From NCBI GenBank assembly GCA_945862265.1, contig CAMAXP010000017.1:1-64000 (forward strand): DNA of 64,000 nucleotides. The letters run 5' to 3'. This stretch comes from Bordetella parapertussis (GTDB taxonomy: Bacteria; Pseudomonadota; Gammaproteobacteria; Burkholderiales; SG8-39). The notes below the pieces were generated by a model. That model made no database searches, was not told where the DNA came from, and worked only from the letters and a program-made list of their open reading frames with translations. The position numbers and the translations under genes were made by a program. Below, one piece after another: positions 34,518 through 43,732 of this stretch (position 1 is its first letter; each line of letters opens with the position of its first letter).

Positions 34518-35314
34518 TTTCCGTTTCCTCCAGTAAACATGAGCGCGGTAAGCACAAAATCCAGCGCCAGAATTGCCAGTGACGAAGTGACCACGGTGCG
34601 GGTGGTCGCCCGGGATACGCCTTCCGCGGTCGGCGGCGCGTCGTATCCTTCAAATACTGCAATCCAGGTAACGGCGATCCCGAAGACCACGCTCTTGATC
34701 ACTCCGTTCAGGATGTCCTGCCGCACGTCAACAGCCGCCTGCATCTGCGACCAGAACGCACCCTGATCCACGCCAATCAGATGCACGCCCACGAGGTACC
34801 CGCCGAAAATCCCTGCCGCCGAGAACAGCGCCGCAAGAAGAGGCATGGAAATCACCCCGGCCCAGAATCGGGGGGCTACAACCCTCGCAATCGGGTCCAC
34901 CGCCATCATTTCCATGGCGGAAATCTGCTCGGTCGCCTTCATCAGCCCGATTTCAGCGGTTATCGCGCTACCCGCACGGCTTGCGAACAGCAGCCCGGCG
35001 ACAACCGGCCCGAGTTCGCGAACCAGCGACAGGGCCACCAGCACACCGAGCGCCTCGGACGACCCGTAGCGCTGCAGCGTATCGTACCCCTGCAACCCGA
35101 GGACCATCCCGACAAACAGGCCGGATACGAGAATGATGATCAGGGACAGCACACCCGTAAAGTAGATCTCCCGGACCGTCAGGCGAAACCGCCTGAGCGC
35201 AGTACCGGAATGGAGCAGCATGTAGACAAAGAAGCGGCTCGCGAAACCCAGCCTCCAGAGCTTGTCTGTGACCGTCCGGCCCAGCGCCTGAAGCAAATTG
35301 GCGACTTTACTCAT
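34514..35314 (-). CDS. mlaE: Phospholipid transport permease MlaE
   Basis: MlaE is the membrane permease of the MlaFEDB transporter. The 266-residue protein has five or six hydrophobic segments and the family landmarks [40 protein letters not shown] and [15 protein letters not shown]. Its start codon shares one base with the mlaF stop (TGATG on the coding strand). Confidence 0.96.
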   Translation of the reverse strand: MSKVANLLQALGRTVTDKLWRLGFASRFFVYMLLHSGTALRRFRLTVREIYFTGVLSLIIILVSGLFVGMVLGLQGYDTLQRYGSSEALGVLVALSLVRELGPVVAGLLFASRAGSAITAEIGLMKATEQISAMEMMAVDPIARVVAPRFWAGVISMPLLAALFSAAGIFGGYLVGVHLIGVDQGAFWSQMQAAVDVRQDILNGVIKSVVFGIAVTWIAVFEGYDAPPTAEGVSRATTRTVVTSSLAILALDFVLTALMFTGGNGK

Positions 35315-36123
35315 CAGGCAGCAGCCCTTCCGTCAAGCTCAGCAAGGTAGTCCTGCGCCGGATAGTGAAATGCGACAGGCCCGTCGGCCTCACCGTTTAC
35401 GAACTGGCGCACGAAGGGCTGCCCGGAACGGCGCACTTCGTCTGCCGTTCCTTCGGCAACGATACGTCCCTCGGACACGAAATAGACGTAATCCACGATA
35501 TGCAGCGATTCCTGGACGTCGTGCGTGACGATAATCGAGGTTGCCCCGAGAGAGTCGTTCAGTTTCCGGATCAACCGGGCAATGACGCCGAGCGATATGG
35601 GGTCCAGTCCGGCAAAGGGTTCGTCGTACATCATGAGCATGGGATCCAGAGCCACCGCCCGGGCCAGCGCGACACGCCTGGCCATGCCGCCGGACAGTTC
35701 GGAAGGCATCAGGCCGGACGCACCCCTGAGTCCGACAGCGTCAAGCTTCATCATTACGAGGTCATGGATCAGGGTTTCAGGGAGGTTTGTATGCTCCCGC
35801 ATCTGGAACGCTACGTTATCGAATACCGACATGTCCGTGAAAAGCGCCCCGAACTGGAAAAGTACGCCCATCCGACGACGCAGTTCATACAAGCCGGCCC
35901 TGTCCAATCCGGAAATGTCCTTGCCGAGCACTGAGGCGGTACCGCCCGTCGGGTTGAGCGCACCACCGATAACCCGCAAGAGCGTGGTCTTCCCGCACCC
36001 TGACCCACCCATGATCGCCACGACCTGGCCGCGCCGGATCCTGAGATCGATTCCCTTGAGAATAGGACGAGAATCGTACGCAAACGTAAGACCCTGGATC
36101 ACAACGATGTCGGGCTCTGCCAA
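35314..36123 (-). CDS. mlaF: Phospholipid transport ATPase MlaF
   Basis: MlaF powers the Mla complex. The 269-residue ABC ATPase shows Walker [14 protein letters not shown], signature [15 protein letters not shown], Walker [11 protein letters not shown] and switch His in IVTHDVQE. It is first in the long minus-strand run that continues through mla, murA, his and tat genes, and diverges from the ABC ATPase at 36250 across a 126-base gap in which I see no convincing promoter boxes. Confidence 0.96.
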   Translation of the reverse strand: MAEPDIVVIQGLTFAYDSRPILKGIDLRIRRGQVVAIMGGSGCGKTTLLRVIGGALNPTGGTASVLGKDISGLDRAGLYELRRRMGVLFQFGALFTDMSVFDNVAFQMREHTNLPETLIHDLVMMKLDAVGLRGASGLMPSELSGGMARRVALARAVALDPMLMMYDEPFAGLDPISLGVIARLIRKLNDSLGATSIIVTHDVQESLHIVDYVYFVSEGRIVAEGTADEVRRSGQPFVRQFVNGEADGPVAFHYPAQDYLAELDGRAAA

Positions 36124-36249
36124 CTGGGTAGTCCGGAAACGGCGAAACCTCGATTTTACTAGACCCGGGGTCTGCCGCGTAGTACCAAACGATCATGCTT
36201 GGCATGGCCGACGCTGCACCGGCAGGGGCTTTCCCCTATATTAGCAACC

Positions 36250-37008
36250 ATGGAACCTCCCCAGTTCTTACAGGATGCGGCCCTCAGGGCCTCAGGGCTC
36301 GTAAAGCGCTATGGGGCTTTGACGGCATTGGCCGGCATCGACCTGGTACTGCCGGTCGGGGCCGCATTCGGCCTCGTAGGAGCCAACGGGGCCGGCAAAA
36401 CCACTTTGATCAAGTGCATGCTGGATTTCTGCTCGATCGATACGGGCAGCATCCGGATTTTCGGGAGGGAGCATACTGCCCCGGAAGCACGATCCTCGCT
36501 CTCCTTTGTTCCAGAGCGATTCGTCCCTCCGCACTACCTCAAGTGCCGCGAATTTATCGAAATGACCTTGTCCCTAGCAGGTGCTGAATACAGCGAGGCA
36601 AAGGCGGAAGCCCTTTTTGGCGAACTCGCGCTGGACCGCAGTTCGCTTGACCGTCCGGTACGTCAGCTGTCCAAGGGAATGACCCAGAAGCTGGGGCTTG
36701 CGGGATGCTTCCTGATCGAGCGCCAGATGTACGTCCTCGACGAGCCGATGAGTGGACTCGACCCGCTCAGCCGTGTCGCGGTCAAGTCGGTCCTGGCCAG
36801 GCTGACCCGCGAAGGACGCACACTCTTCTTTACCTCGCATGTCCTCGCCGATGTCGAGGAGCTTTGCTCATCGATTGCCGTACTCCACCGCGGAGCCATC
36901 CGGTACCAAGGCTCACCGATCGGGCTGTGCGAACGATTTGGCGAAACCCACCTGGAAAGCGCGTTCATCAAATGCATTCGTGACCATGAATCTGCAAACA
37001 ATCTCTGA
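36250..37008 (+). CDS. ABC transporter ATP-binding protein (pilus-cluster associated)
   Basis: A 252-residue ABC ATPase with Walker A GLVGANGAGKTTL, a signature variant QLSKGMTQKLGLAG, Walker B YVLDEPMSGLDP and switch His in FFTSHVLADVEELC. This subtype pairs with ABC-2 exporters. No permease is adjacent; the nearest on this strand is at 50080, at the far end of the pilus-like cluster. The gene overlaps the sigma-54 regulator by 23 bases, so the two are translated from one transcript. By analogy with Myxococcus PilGHI, an ABC transporter needed for type IV pili, it could serve the same purpose (inference). The ATG at 36250 is preferred to an upstream in-frame one at 36199. Confidence 0.9.
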   Translation: MEPPQFLQDAALRASGLVKRYGALTALAGIDLVLPVGAAFGLVGANGAGKTTLIKCMLDFCSIDTGSIRIFGREHTAPEARSSLSFVPERFVPPHYLKCREFIEMTLSLAGAEYSEAKAEALFGELALDRSSLDRPVRQLSKGMTQKLGLAGCFLIERQMYVLDEPMSGLDPLSRVAVKSVLARLTREGRTLFFTSHVLADVEELCSSIAVLHRGAIRYQGSPIGLCERFGETHLESAFIKCIRDHESANNL

Positions 37009-38425
37009 AGGCAAGCCGGTGCTGCTGATTGTCGACGACGATCAGTTGATTACCGATACGCTCGCGTTTGCGCTCGGCATGGACTATGAGGTCCATGCGT
37101 GCGAATCCAGGCGGCACGCCGTTGACTTGCTTCGCCAGCTTCCCGAAACGCCACAACTCGCCCTCGTCGACCTCGGGCTGCCACCGCGCCCGCACACCCC
37201 GGAAGAGGGCTTTGCGCTGATCGCGGATCTGCTTGCCCATTCCCCCAGCATGAAGATCTTTGTGCTCTCGGGCCAGAATGACGCGGTTAACGCCAGGCAC
37301 GCCCGAACCCTGGGCGCCGCCGAATTCATCGCCAAGCCTTGCGATCCCGAGATCCTCAAGCGGTTGTTGCGCAAGGCGCTCGCATTCCGTGCGGCAGAGC
37401 TCCTGGATGCGCCCTCCGAATCCGAAGGATTGATCGGATCAAGCCCCGCTATCACGCGCCTGAAGGGTCAGATCGCGCAATATGCCGACTCGCCTTTTCC
37501 CGTACTGATCGAGGGCGAGTCCGGCAGCGGCAAAGAGCTCGCAGCACTGCGATTGCATCGAGGATCTTCCAGGGCACACAGGCCTTACTATGCCCTGAAC
37601 TGCGCAGCCATCGCGCCGACTCTCGTCGAGCCTACCCTGTTCGGGTACGTCAAGGGGGCTTTCACGGGCGCGAGCACCAACAAGTCTGGCTATTTCGAGG
37701 ATGCGCAGGACGGGACGCTTTTCCTCGACGAGATTGGCGAACTTCCGCTGGAGTTGCAGGCAAAGCTGCTGCGCGTGCTTGAAAATGGCGAATTCCAGCG
37801 CGTCGGGGAAACCCAGCTGCGCCACTCGCAAGCGAGGGTGCTCACCGCAACCAACCGCGACCTGCGGCAGGAAGTCCGGAACGGCGCGTTCCGGGCGGAT
37901 TTGTATCACCGGCTTTCAGTATTCACGCTCGCGGTGCCACCTCTCCGGGACCTGGAGCTCGACAAGCGCCTGCTGCTTGACCACTTCAGGGTCTTTTACG
38001 CAGAACAGGCGGGAGTCCAGCCCTTTGACCTCGACGAAAGGGCCATGGCGCGCTGGCTCGGTTATCCCTTCCCGGGCAACGTGCGCGAATTGCGCAACAT
38101 CGTAATACGACTGACGACCAAGCATTCCGGCCAGAAGCTTTCCAACGCCGAACTTGAACCCGAGCTGGACCTGAACCAGGAGGCGGCCAGCGTCCCTTCG
38201 ATCCAAATTGGACTGGAACTTGAGGGGCACAGCATCGTGGAGCAGGCCATTCGCCATCTGGAGCACGAGAAGCAGTTCGACCTCGACGGTATGTTGCGTA
38301 TGTGGGAGAAAGGGTATATCGAAGCTGCACTGCGCCTTGCCAAAGGCAACGTCAGTCAGGCCGCGAAAATGCTTGGTATCAATCGGACCACCCTCTACAG
38401 CCGTATGGGGCCAGATGGCAAATGA
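36986..38425 (+). CDS. Sigma-54-dependent response regulator (PrsR/NtrC type)
   Basis: The 479-residue protein has three domains. The receiver (about 11-130) has LLIVDDDQ, phospho-acceptor Asp62 in LVDLGLPP and Lys117 in FIAKPCDP. The AAA+ domain (about 148-380) has Walker A GESGSGKE (177-184) and the sigma-54 contact loop GAFTGA (224-229). The C-terminal Fis-type helix-turn-helix includes GNVSQAAKMLGINRTTLYSR. The receiver resembles PrsR regulators of exopolysaccharide/PEP-CTERM loci, but no exosortase or PEP-CTERM gene is in the window. It overlaps the ABC ATPase gene and precedes the pilus genes. Likely targets include the sigma-54 promoter at 51666. Confidence 0.92.
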   Translation: MNLQTISEGKPVLLIVDDDQLITDTLAFALGMDYEVHACESRRHAVDLLRQLPETPQLALVDLGLPPRPHTPEEGFALIADLLAHSPSMKIFVLSGQNDAVNARHARTLGAAEFIAKPCDPEILKRLLRKALAFRAAELLDAPSESEGLIGSSPAITRLKGQIAQYADSPFPVLIEGESGSGKELAALRLHRGSSRAHRPYYALNCAAIAPTLVEPTLFGYVKGAFTGASTNKSGYFEDAQDGTLFLDEIGELPLELQAKLLRVLENGEFQRVGETQLRHSQARVLTATNRDLRQEVRNGAFRADLYHRLSVFTLAVPPLRDLELDKRLLLDHFRVFYAEQAGVQPFDLDERAMARWLGYPFPGNVRELRNIVIRLTTKHSGQKLSNAELEPELDLNQEAASVPSIQIGLELEGHSIVEQAIRHLEHEKQFDLDGMLRMWEKGYIEAALRLAKGNVSQAAKMLGINRTTLYSRMGPDGK

Positions 38426-38452
38426 AATCCTCGCAATGAACCGCTTGCGATC

Positions 38453-39979
38453 ATGCTCTATCTAGAACATTTCGGACTCGACGAGCCGCCGTTCCGGATC
38501 ACTCCGCACACCGACTTCTTCTTTGACGGTGCTGATCGGGGTGCGACCTTGGATGCCCTGCTGTACGCCATCCTGCAGGACGAAGGGATCGTCAAGGTAT
38601 CCGGAGAGGTCGGCAGCGGGAAGACCATGCTCTGCCGGGTGCTCATGGAGCGCCTTCCAGAACACGTCGAAATCGTGTACCTCGCAAATCCCTCGCTGGC
38701 ACGCGACGAAATCCTGAGGGCCATCGCAGACGACTTGAAGGTCGAATTTTCCGAGGGCCGGATTACCGTTGCACTTCGCGAACTGGAGGAATGCCTGATC
38801 GCGTTGTACGCCAAGGGCAGGCGCGTGGTGATCCTCATCGATGAGGCGCACGCCATGCCCGAAGAGACCCTGGAGCAGGTCCGACTCCTGTCGAATCTCG
38901 AGTCCAACCGCCACAAACTCCTGCAGATCGTACTTTTCGGGCAAACCGAGCTTGAGACGGTGCTGGACAAGATTTCGATGCGGCAACTGAAAGACCGGAT
39001 TACCCACAGTTTCCGGATGCGCCCGCTCTCAGAGCAGGAAGTGGGGACGTACATATCATTCCGCATGCGCGCGGCGGGATACCGCGGCCCAAATGTCTTC
39101 AGCGGCAGGGCGGTTTCCATGATTGCCAAAGCGGCGAGCGGCCTGACCCGGCGGGTGAACATCCTGGCTGACAAGGCTCTTCTCGCAGCATTTACGGAAA
39201 ACAAGCATGCAGTCACGGACAAGCAGGTTCGGGCGGCGATCAAGGACTCTGAGTTCGGAAGGCTGCTGCACGAGCGGCCCCGCAATCCCTTCGCCTTTGC
39301 GGCCATTGCCCTGCTGGCAGGCCTGGCTTTGGGTGCGGCGTTCCACTGGTGGCTTTCGCAGGCAATTGACGCCCCGGCGCGCACTCCCATTGCCGTAAAG
39401 CCCCCACCCTTGCAAGCGGCGCCACGGCTGCCCACCCCACCTCCTGATGCCTCCAGCCCGGTCCCGCCTGGCGCTGCGATGCCGGCTAGCGCTCCCGAAA
39501 GTGGCTCAGATGCGCCGGCACCACCGACTCCCGCCCCAGTATCGGTCGCCGCCGAACCCAAGGTCGCTGCCAGCGCTGCGCGCCCTGAGGCAGGATCGCC
39601 CGCCTCCAAGGAAACGCTAAGGCAACTCGGTGCGTATAAAGCCGGATCCAATCCTCTGCTGAAGGAACGCTTGGCGGCAACGCGCGAACGTCTTGAACGA
39701 GAATCTGACGAAAGCGTCAGCATCGAGCTATTCAGCACCGACAACAGCGATCCCGCCCGAATCGAGCGCTTCCTTCTCCGAGCCAAGGAACTGGTTCCTC
39801 TGGAGGAAATCCTTGTACAGCCGCAAATTGCTGGAGATAAGTATCGAATCAGGGTCCTGTACGGGACGTTCCCCGATCGCTCCGCAGCTAACCAGGCGGC
39901 AGAACGCCTGCCCCAAAAATATAAGAACTCCTTCCAAACCGAACTTCGCAGTTACGGCCAGCTCCGCAAGAGCCCCTGA
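38453..39979 (+). CDS. ExeA/MshM-like AAA ATPase with SPOR-like C-terminus
   Basis: A 508-residue protein. The N-terminal AAA domain (about 1-270) starts LEHFGLDEPPFRITPHTDFF and has Walker A GEVGSGKTML and Walker B VILIDEAHAMPEE, typical of ExeA/MshM proteins that aid secretin assembly through the cell wall. A membrane helix follows (about 283-305), then a Pro/Ala-rich linker and a C-terminal SPOR-like segment (YRIRVLYGTFPDRSAANQAA) that could bind peptidoglycan. The gene itself looks intact and ends 24 bases before the gspE remnant, exactly where MshN/secretin/MshE genes would be expected. With no secretin here its function may be lost. Confidence 0.88.
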   Translation: MLYLEHFGLDEPPFRITPHTDFFFDGADRGATLDALLYAILQDEGIVKVSGEVGSGKTMLCRVLMERLPEHVEIVYLANPSLARDEILRAIADDLKVEFSEGRITVALRELEECLIALYAKGRRVVILIDEAHAMPEETLEQVRLLSNLESNRHKLLQIVLFGQTELETVLDKISMRQLKDRITHSFRMRPLSEQEVGTYISFRMRAAGYRGPNVFSGRAVSMIAKAASGLTRRVNILADKALLAAFTENKHAVTDKQVRAAIKDSEFGRLLHERPRNPFAFAAIALLAGLALGAAFHWWLSQAIDAPARTPIAVKPPPLQAAPRLPTPPPDASSPVPPGAAMPASAPESGSDAPAPPTPAPVSVAAEPKVAASAARPEAGSPASKETLRQLGAYKAGSNPLLKERLAATRERLERESDESVSIELFSTDNSDPARIERFLLRAKELVPLEEILVQPQIAGDKYRIRVLYGTFPDRSAANQAAERLPQKYKNSFQTELRSYGQLRKSP

Positions 39980-40002
39980 AAGAAAAGCGAGGCAGATCCT
40001 AA

Positions 40003-40257
40003 AAGTACACTTTCGACAATTGCTTATGTGACTACCAAGGCTACAAGGGCAGACAAGGCATCCTCGAGATTCTCAAGCTCGACGGAGGCATAGACGAGTT
40101 GATTGCGCGTCGCGCCACAACCCGCGAGATCCTGTCCGCAGCGCTCGCAAAGGGTTTCAGAACGCTTGCTGAAGACGGCTTGCGGTTGGTTCGTAGCGGC
40201 GTCACCAGTGTTGACGAACTGTCCCGGGTCGTGGACCTCACCGACCGAATGAATTGA
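40003..40257 (+). pseudogene. Remnant of a GspE/MshE-type assembly ATPase (C-terminal ~85 codons)
   Basis: An open stretch with no start codon, bounded upstream by an in-frame TAA at 40000-40002. It encodes CDYQGYKGRQGILEILKLD and then GFRTLAEDGLRLVRSGVTS and DELSRVVDL, which match the extreme C-terminus of GspE/PilB/MshE ATPases: the GYxGRxGIxE motif after the zinc site and the TLxxDGxxxVxxGxT motif. One cysteine of the usual CxxC pair is out of register (NCLC). The Walker A, Asp-box, Walker B and His-box regions are missing. The remainder of the 324-base gap between the ExeA-like gene and gspF holds no other coding sequence I can recognise. Confidence 0.88.
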
Positions 40258-40303
40258 CCTTGAACTGCCGCCCTAACGCCCTGCTCTTTGAGGCTGATCG
40301 CTG

Positions 40304-41510
40304 ATGCCCCTGTACACCTACAAAGCAATCGACTCGATCGGAAAGTCCGTCCTCGGACGCGTCGATGCGGCGAATTTGTTCGACCTGGAACAACGCCTCT
40401 CGCGAATGGGTCTCGATCTGGTGACCGGCGCGCCGACCCGCCAGACAAGCAGGATTGTCGGTGGCGGGAAAATCACCCGCCAGGACCTCATCAATTTCTG
40501 CTTTCACCTGGAACAGCTCACTGGAGCTGGCGTACCCATCGTTGAAGGACTGATCGACCTCCGGGACAGCATCGAAAACCCCCCGTTTCAAGGAGGTTGC
40601 CGGTGGCCTTGTCGAGTCGATCCAGGGGGGACGCACCCTGTCGCAAGCCCTCGCCGACTATCCGGAGGTATTTGGCCGGGTATTCACCTCGCTCGTCCGC
40701 TCAGGCGAGCAGACGGGCAAACTTCCCGAAGTCCTGAAAAGCCTGACGGAGTCGATCAAATGGGAGGACGAGCTTTCCGCGCAGACGAAGAAAATGCTGA
40801 TGTACCCGGCTTTCGTGGGAAGCATCGTTCTTCTGGTGACTTTCTTCCTGATGATCTACCTGGTGCCGCAGATGACGGCCTTCATCAAGAATATGGGCCA
40901 GGACCTGCCTCTCCAGACTGTCCTGCTGATCCATGTTTCGAATTTCTGCGTGAATTACTGGTGGTTGATCCTGGCAACTCCGCCCTCCATCTTCTTCGGG
41001 TTACGGTTTGCCGCCCGTACCAATCCGTCCATCGAATTCAGGCTCGACAGATACAAGCTCCAACTCCCGATCATCGGCCCAGTCCTCCGGAAAATCATCC
41101 TGTCGCGGTTCACCTCGAGCTTCGCGATGATGTACGCGTCGGGAATCACCGTCCTGGACGCGATAAGAAGCGCAGAGGAAATCCTGGGCAACCGACCTCT
41201 GGAAGAAGCGCTGCGAAGCGCAGGGCAGCAAATCGCCGACGGAAAAGGAATGACCACGGCCTTTCAGGATGTCGGACTGTTCCCGCCGCTGGTCATCCGG
41301 ATGCTCAAAATCGGCGAGAACACGGGTGGCCTAGATACCGCGCTGCTGAATGTGAGCTATTTCTACAACCGCGAAGTCAAGGAATCCATCGGCAAAATGC
41401 AGGCAATGATCGAACCATTGCTTACCGTGGTCCTTGGCGCGTTGCTCGGCTGGGTCATGGTCTCCGTCCTGGGGCCTGTATATGACACCATCAGCAAGAT
41501 GAAGTTCTAG
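40304..41510 (+). pseudogene. GspF/MshG-type inner-membrane platform protein, frameshifted
   Basis: The frame from ATG 40304 (MPLYTYKAIDSIGKSVLGRV) covers about 93 codons of a GspF protein, then runs into a six-C tract (40579-40584). With five Cs it would continue as FKEVAGGLVESIQGGRTLSQ and on through SGEQTGKLPEVLKSL, the platform helices (SIVLLVTFFLMIYLVPQMTA) and the second GspF domain to the TAG at 41510, about 401 residues in total, the normal family size. The rest is intact. The lesion is a one-base insertion; it could be a real mutation, a slippage hot spot or a sequencing error. A truncated N-terminal peptide or one starting at 40794 would not form a complete platform. Confidence 0.88.
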
Positions 41511-41522
41511 TCTTCACCTGCC

Positions 41523-42545
41523 ATGTCCGACCGTCGTCTCCTCTATTTCACTGCTGACGCCCATCGGGTTTTCCTGTGGCGGGGTGGCAAGCTCGAACAC
41601 GAGGCGAGTTACACGCCCGACGACAGTGGCGTCGAAGCATTCCGGGACTTCGCCAAGCTCCACGCAAAGTCGCTCTTCTTTGTGCTTGCAGACCTTGCCG
41701 GCGAGGATTTCCATGACGAAATGATCCCTTGGCTGCGGGGTGCGGATCGCCAAGCTGTCATCGAGCGCCGCCTTGCGCAGCGCTACCGGGATACGCGGCT
41801 TGCGGCCACTATTTCCCTTGGGCCGGTGTCAGTCACAGGGGAGCGCCGCAACGAAAGGCTGTTGCTGGCCTCCTTCACCAACACACAACAGTTTTCTCCG
41901 TGGTTGGATGCATTGTCGGACGCCGGCGCAAAACTTGCGGGTGTCTACTCCACCCCGCTATTGGCGCCACTGCTCGCAGCGCGAATCGCAAAGAAGATCG
42001 GGTTAAAGAGTTCCCACGTTTTCGTCGTTTCGCTGAACAGCGCGGGCTTGCGTCAAAGCTATCTGGAAGACGGGAAACTGCGCTTTGCCCGCCTTGAGCG
42101 TACCGTTGAGATGGGCCCGGAGGCACTCGCCGCCTTTGTCCGATCAGAGACCCTTCGCCTGATGCAGTATTTGTCGAGCCTGCGCGTCCTGCCACGCGAC
42201 GGCCCGCCCATTACCGCCATAGTGATCACGCCCCCAGGGCAGAGGGAAATATTCGATCGATCCCTGCCCTCCGATACCCGGCTTACTTTCCGCACCGTCG
42301 AAATCGCCGAAGCGGCAAAATTCTCAGGCATCAAAGATGCCAAAGGCCTGGGTGCCGAGCAGCTTTACCTGCACCTCCTCGCCAAGGGCGCGCCCAAAGA
42401 CCAGTTTGCGCGCAGCGAGGATCGCCGAGGCTACCTCTTTTGGCAGCTTCAGCGCGGCGTTGTAGCGGCCGGTGCGATTGGCCTTGCCGGCTGCCTTGCT
42501 GTCGCCGGTTACCGTTGGCTCGATGTAATGAGCATCCGCGACTAG
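41523..42545 (+). CDS. PilM/MshI-like pilus biogenesis protein, N-terminal part (ends at internal TAG)
   Basis: A 340-residue product that starts MSDRRLLYFTADAHRVFLW. It has an actin-like/PilM-like cytoplasmic region and one membrane helix near its end (GVVAAGAIGLAGCLAVAGY), then stops at TAG (42543-42545). The same frame stays open after the stop and continues with a coiled-coil and periplasmic region (next entry). MshI/PilM-PilN type proteins normally carry such a periplasmic part after the helix, so this looks like one gene of about 531 codons split by a nonsense codon. I cannot exclude that the two halves are separate genes, but the second has no good start. Confidence 0.75.
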   Translation: MSDRRLLYFTADAHRVFLWRGGKLEHEASYTPDDSGVEAFRDFAKLHAKSLFFVLADLAGEDFHDEMIPWLRGADRQAVIERRLAQRYRDTRLAATISLGPVSVTGERRNERLLLASFTNTQQFSPWLDALSDAGAKLAGVYSTPLLAPLLAARIAKKIGLKSSHVFVVSLNSAGLRQSYLEDGKLRFARLERTVEMGPEALAAFVRSETLRLMQYLSSLRVLPRDGPPITAIVITPPGQREIFDRSLPSDTRLTFRTVEIAEAAKFSGIKDAKGLGAEQLYLHLLAKGAPKDQFARSEDRRGYLFWQLQRGVVAAGAIGLAGCLAVAGYRWLDVMSIRD

Positions 42546-43118
42546 ACGGACTTGCAACAACGTGAAGCGCAAAACGCCGAGCAGGAATACCAACGGATCA
42601 CCTCCACTTTCCCGGTGACCCAAACGACCACTGACAACCTCAAGGCCACAGTAAACGAATTTCGCATGTTGGCGGCACGCTCTGCCATGCCAGGAGCTTC
42701 GTTTGCACACCTCTCCAAGGCTCTTGAGCAATTCCCCCAGATTGAACTTGACCAGCTGACCTGGCGGGTGGATCGGCCGAGCACCACTGAAAAGAAGGCA
42801 GTAAATGCACCCCCCCCCTCTGCGCCGGCGGGTGGTGCGGCGCCACCTGGCTCAACTAACGCCGGCAGCGCCGATCTCGTCCAAGTTCTGGAAATTTCCG
42901 GCCATGTCAGCGCGACCCAGCGATCTGACTATCGCGCCGTAACCGCGCAAGTCCAGCGCTTTGCCGGGGTGCTCGTCAGCCAGTCCTATGAACTGCTGCG
43001 AACACAATTGCCATTTGACACGACTTCGGAAGGAACGCTTTCGGGCGATATCGGGTCTTCAGAGAATGGCGAGAATCCCCGCTTCACGATCACCGTTGCC
43101 AGGAAGGTGGGGAATTGA
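42546..43118 (+). pseudogene. PilN-like periplasmic region separated from 41523 gene by in-frame stop
   Basis: This stretch is in the same frame as the preceding 340-residue product and begins immediately after its TAG. It encodes TDLQQREAQNAEQEYQRIT, a heptad-like coiled coil, then a Pro/Ala/Gly linker (APPPSAPAGGAAPPG) and a small C-terminal fold. The first possible start is a TTG at 42552 with no ribosome site, only six bases after the stop. The simplest reading is the C-terminal half of a disrupted MshI/PilN-like protein. If TTG were used, a 188-residue soluble protein would result with no membrane anchor. Confidence 0.7.
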
Positions 43119-43732
43119 ATTTCACCGCTGCCGATATCAAGAAGCTCCTTCTGCCACTCGCCATGGCAGCAACCCTGATCGCAGCCGGCGCAGCGCTGGT
43201 CTGGTTTGTCGGTCGCCAACTGGCCGATGCAAACGTAAAGTTCGCCGCAGTCAAAACCGAGCGCGTACAGGCCAGGGAACGTCTTGCGCGGATCAGCGAG
43301 GAAGAGCGGGAAGTCAAGGAAAAGATTGAAGTCTATCGCCGGCTTCGCGACCTCCACATCATCGGAAAGGAGCGCAGGCTCGACTGGGTCGATGCGATCC
43401 AGCGCATCCGCACAAGCCGGGAGATGCTGGATGTAAGGTATGTCATAGAGCCGCAGAAGTTGCTGACCTCCCTCCCGGGTAAGCCGGGAACCGTTGATTT
43501 CAATTCGAGCACGATGCGGCTCGAACTGGCTTTGCTCCACGAAGGGGACCTGCTTGGTTTTCTGGACGATCTTCGCGACGCTGGAAATGCCTACGTGTCG
43601 GTCCATCGGTGCATTGTCACGAAATCAAATACCGGCGCCATTCCACCTGGCGCGGTGACCCTCACGCCTCGACTGCGGGCAGAGTGCCTCATCGACCTTA
43701 TTACCGTCATGGACGCAGGGGCAAAAACATGA
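43115..43732 (+). CDS. PilO/MshJ-like pilus alignment protein
   Basis: A 205-residue protein with one N-terminal membrane helix (LLLPLAMAATLIAAGAALVW), a coiled coil (about 38-78) and a periplasmic domain, the build of PilO/MshJ/GspM alignment-subcomplex proteins. It starts with TTG at 43115, overlapping the previous stop (TTGA), so its translation may depend on read-in from the disrupted upstream gene. Sequence identity to named PilO proteins cannot be judged here; the call rests on architecture and context. Confidence 0.7.
   Translation: MNFTAADIKKLLLPLAMAATLIAAGAALVWFVGRQLADANVKFAAVKTERVQARERLARISEEEREVKEKIEVYRRLRDLHIIGKERRLDWVDAIQRIRTSREMLDVRYVIEPQKLLTSLPGKPGTVDFNSSTMRLELALLHEGDLLGFLDDLRDAGNAYVSVHRCIVTKSNTGAIPPGAVTLTPRLRAECLIDLITVMDAGAKT

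Noticed and set aside
36199..36249. A possible sigma-54 promoter upstream of the ABC ATPase (GGCATGGCCGACGC)
   Set aside because: GG and GC have the right spacing but the -12 element lacks the TTGC core, so the match is too weak.
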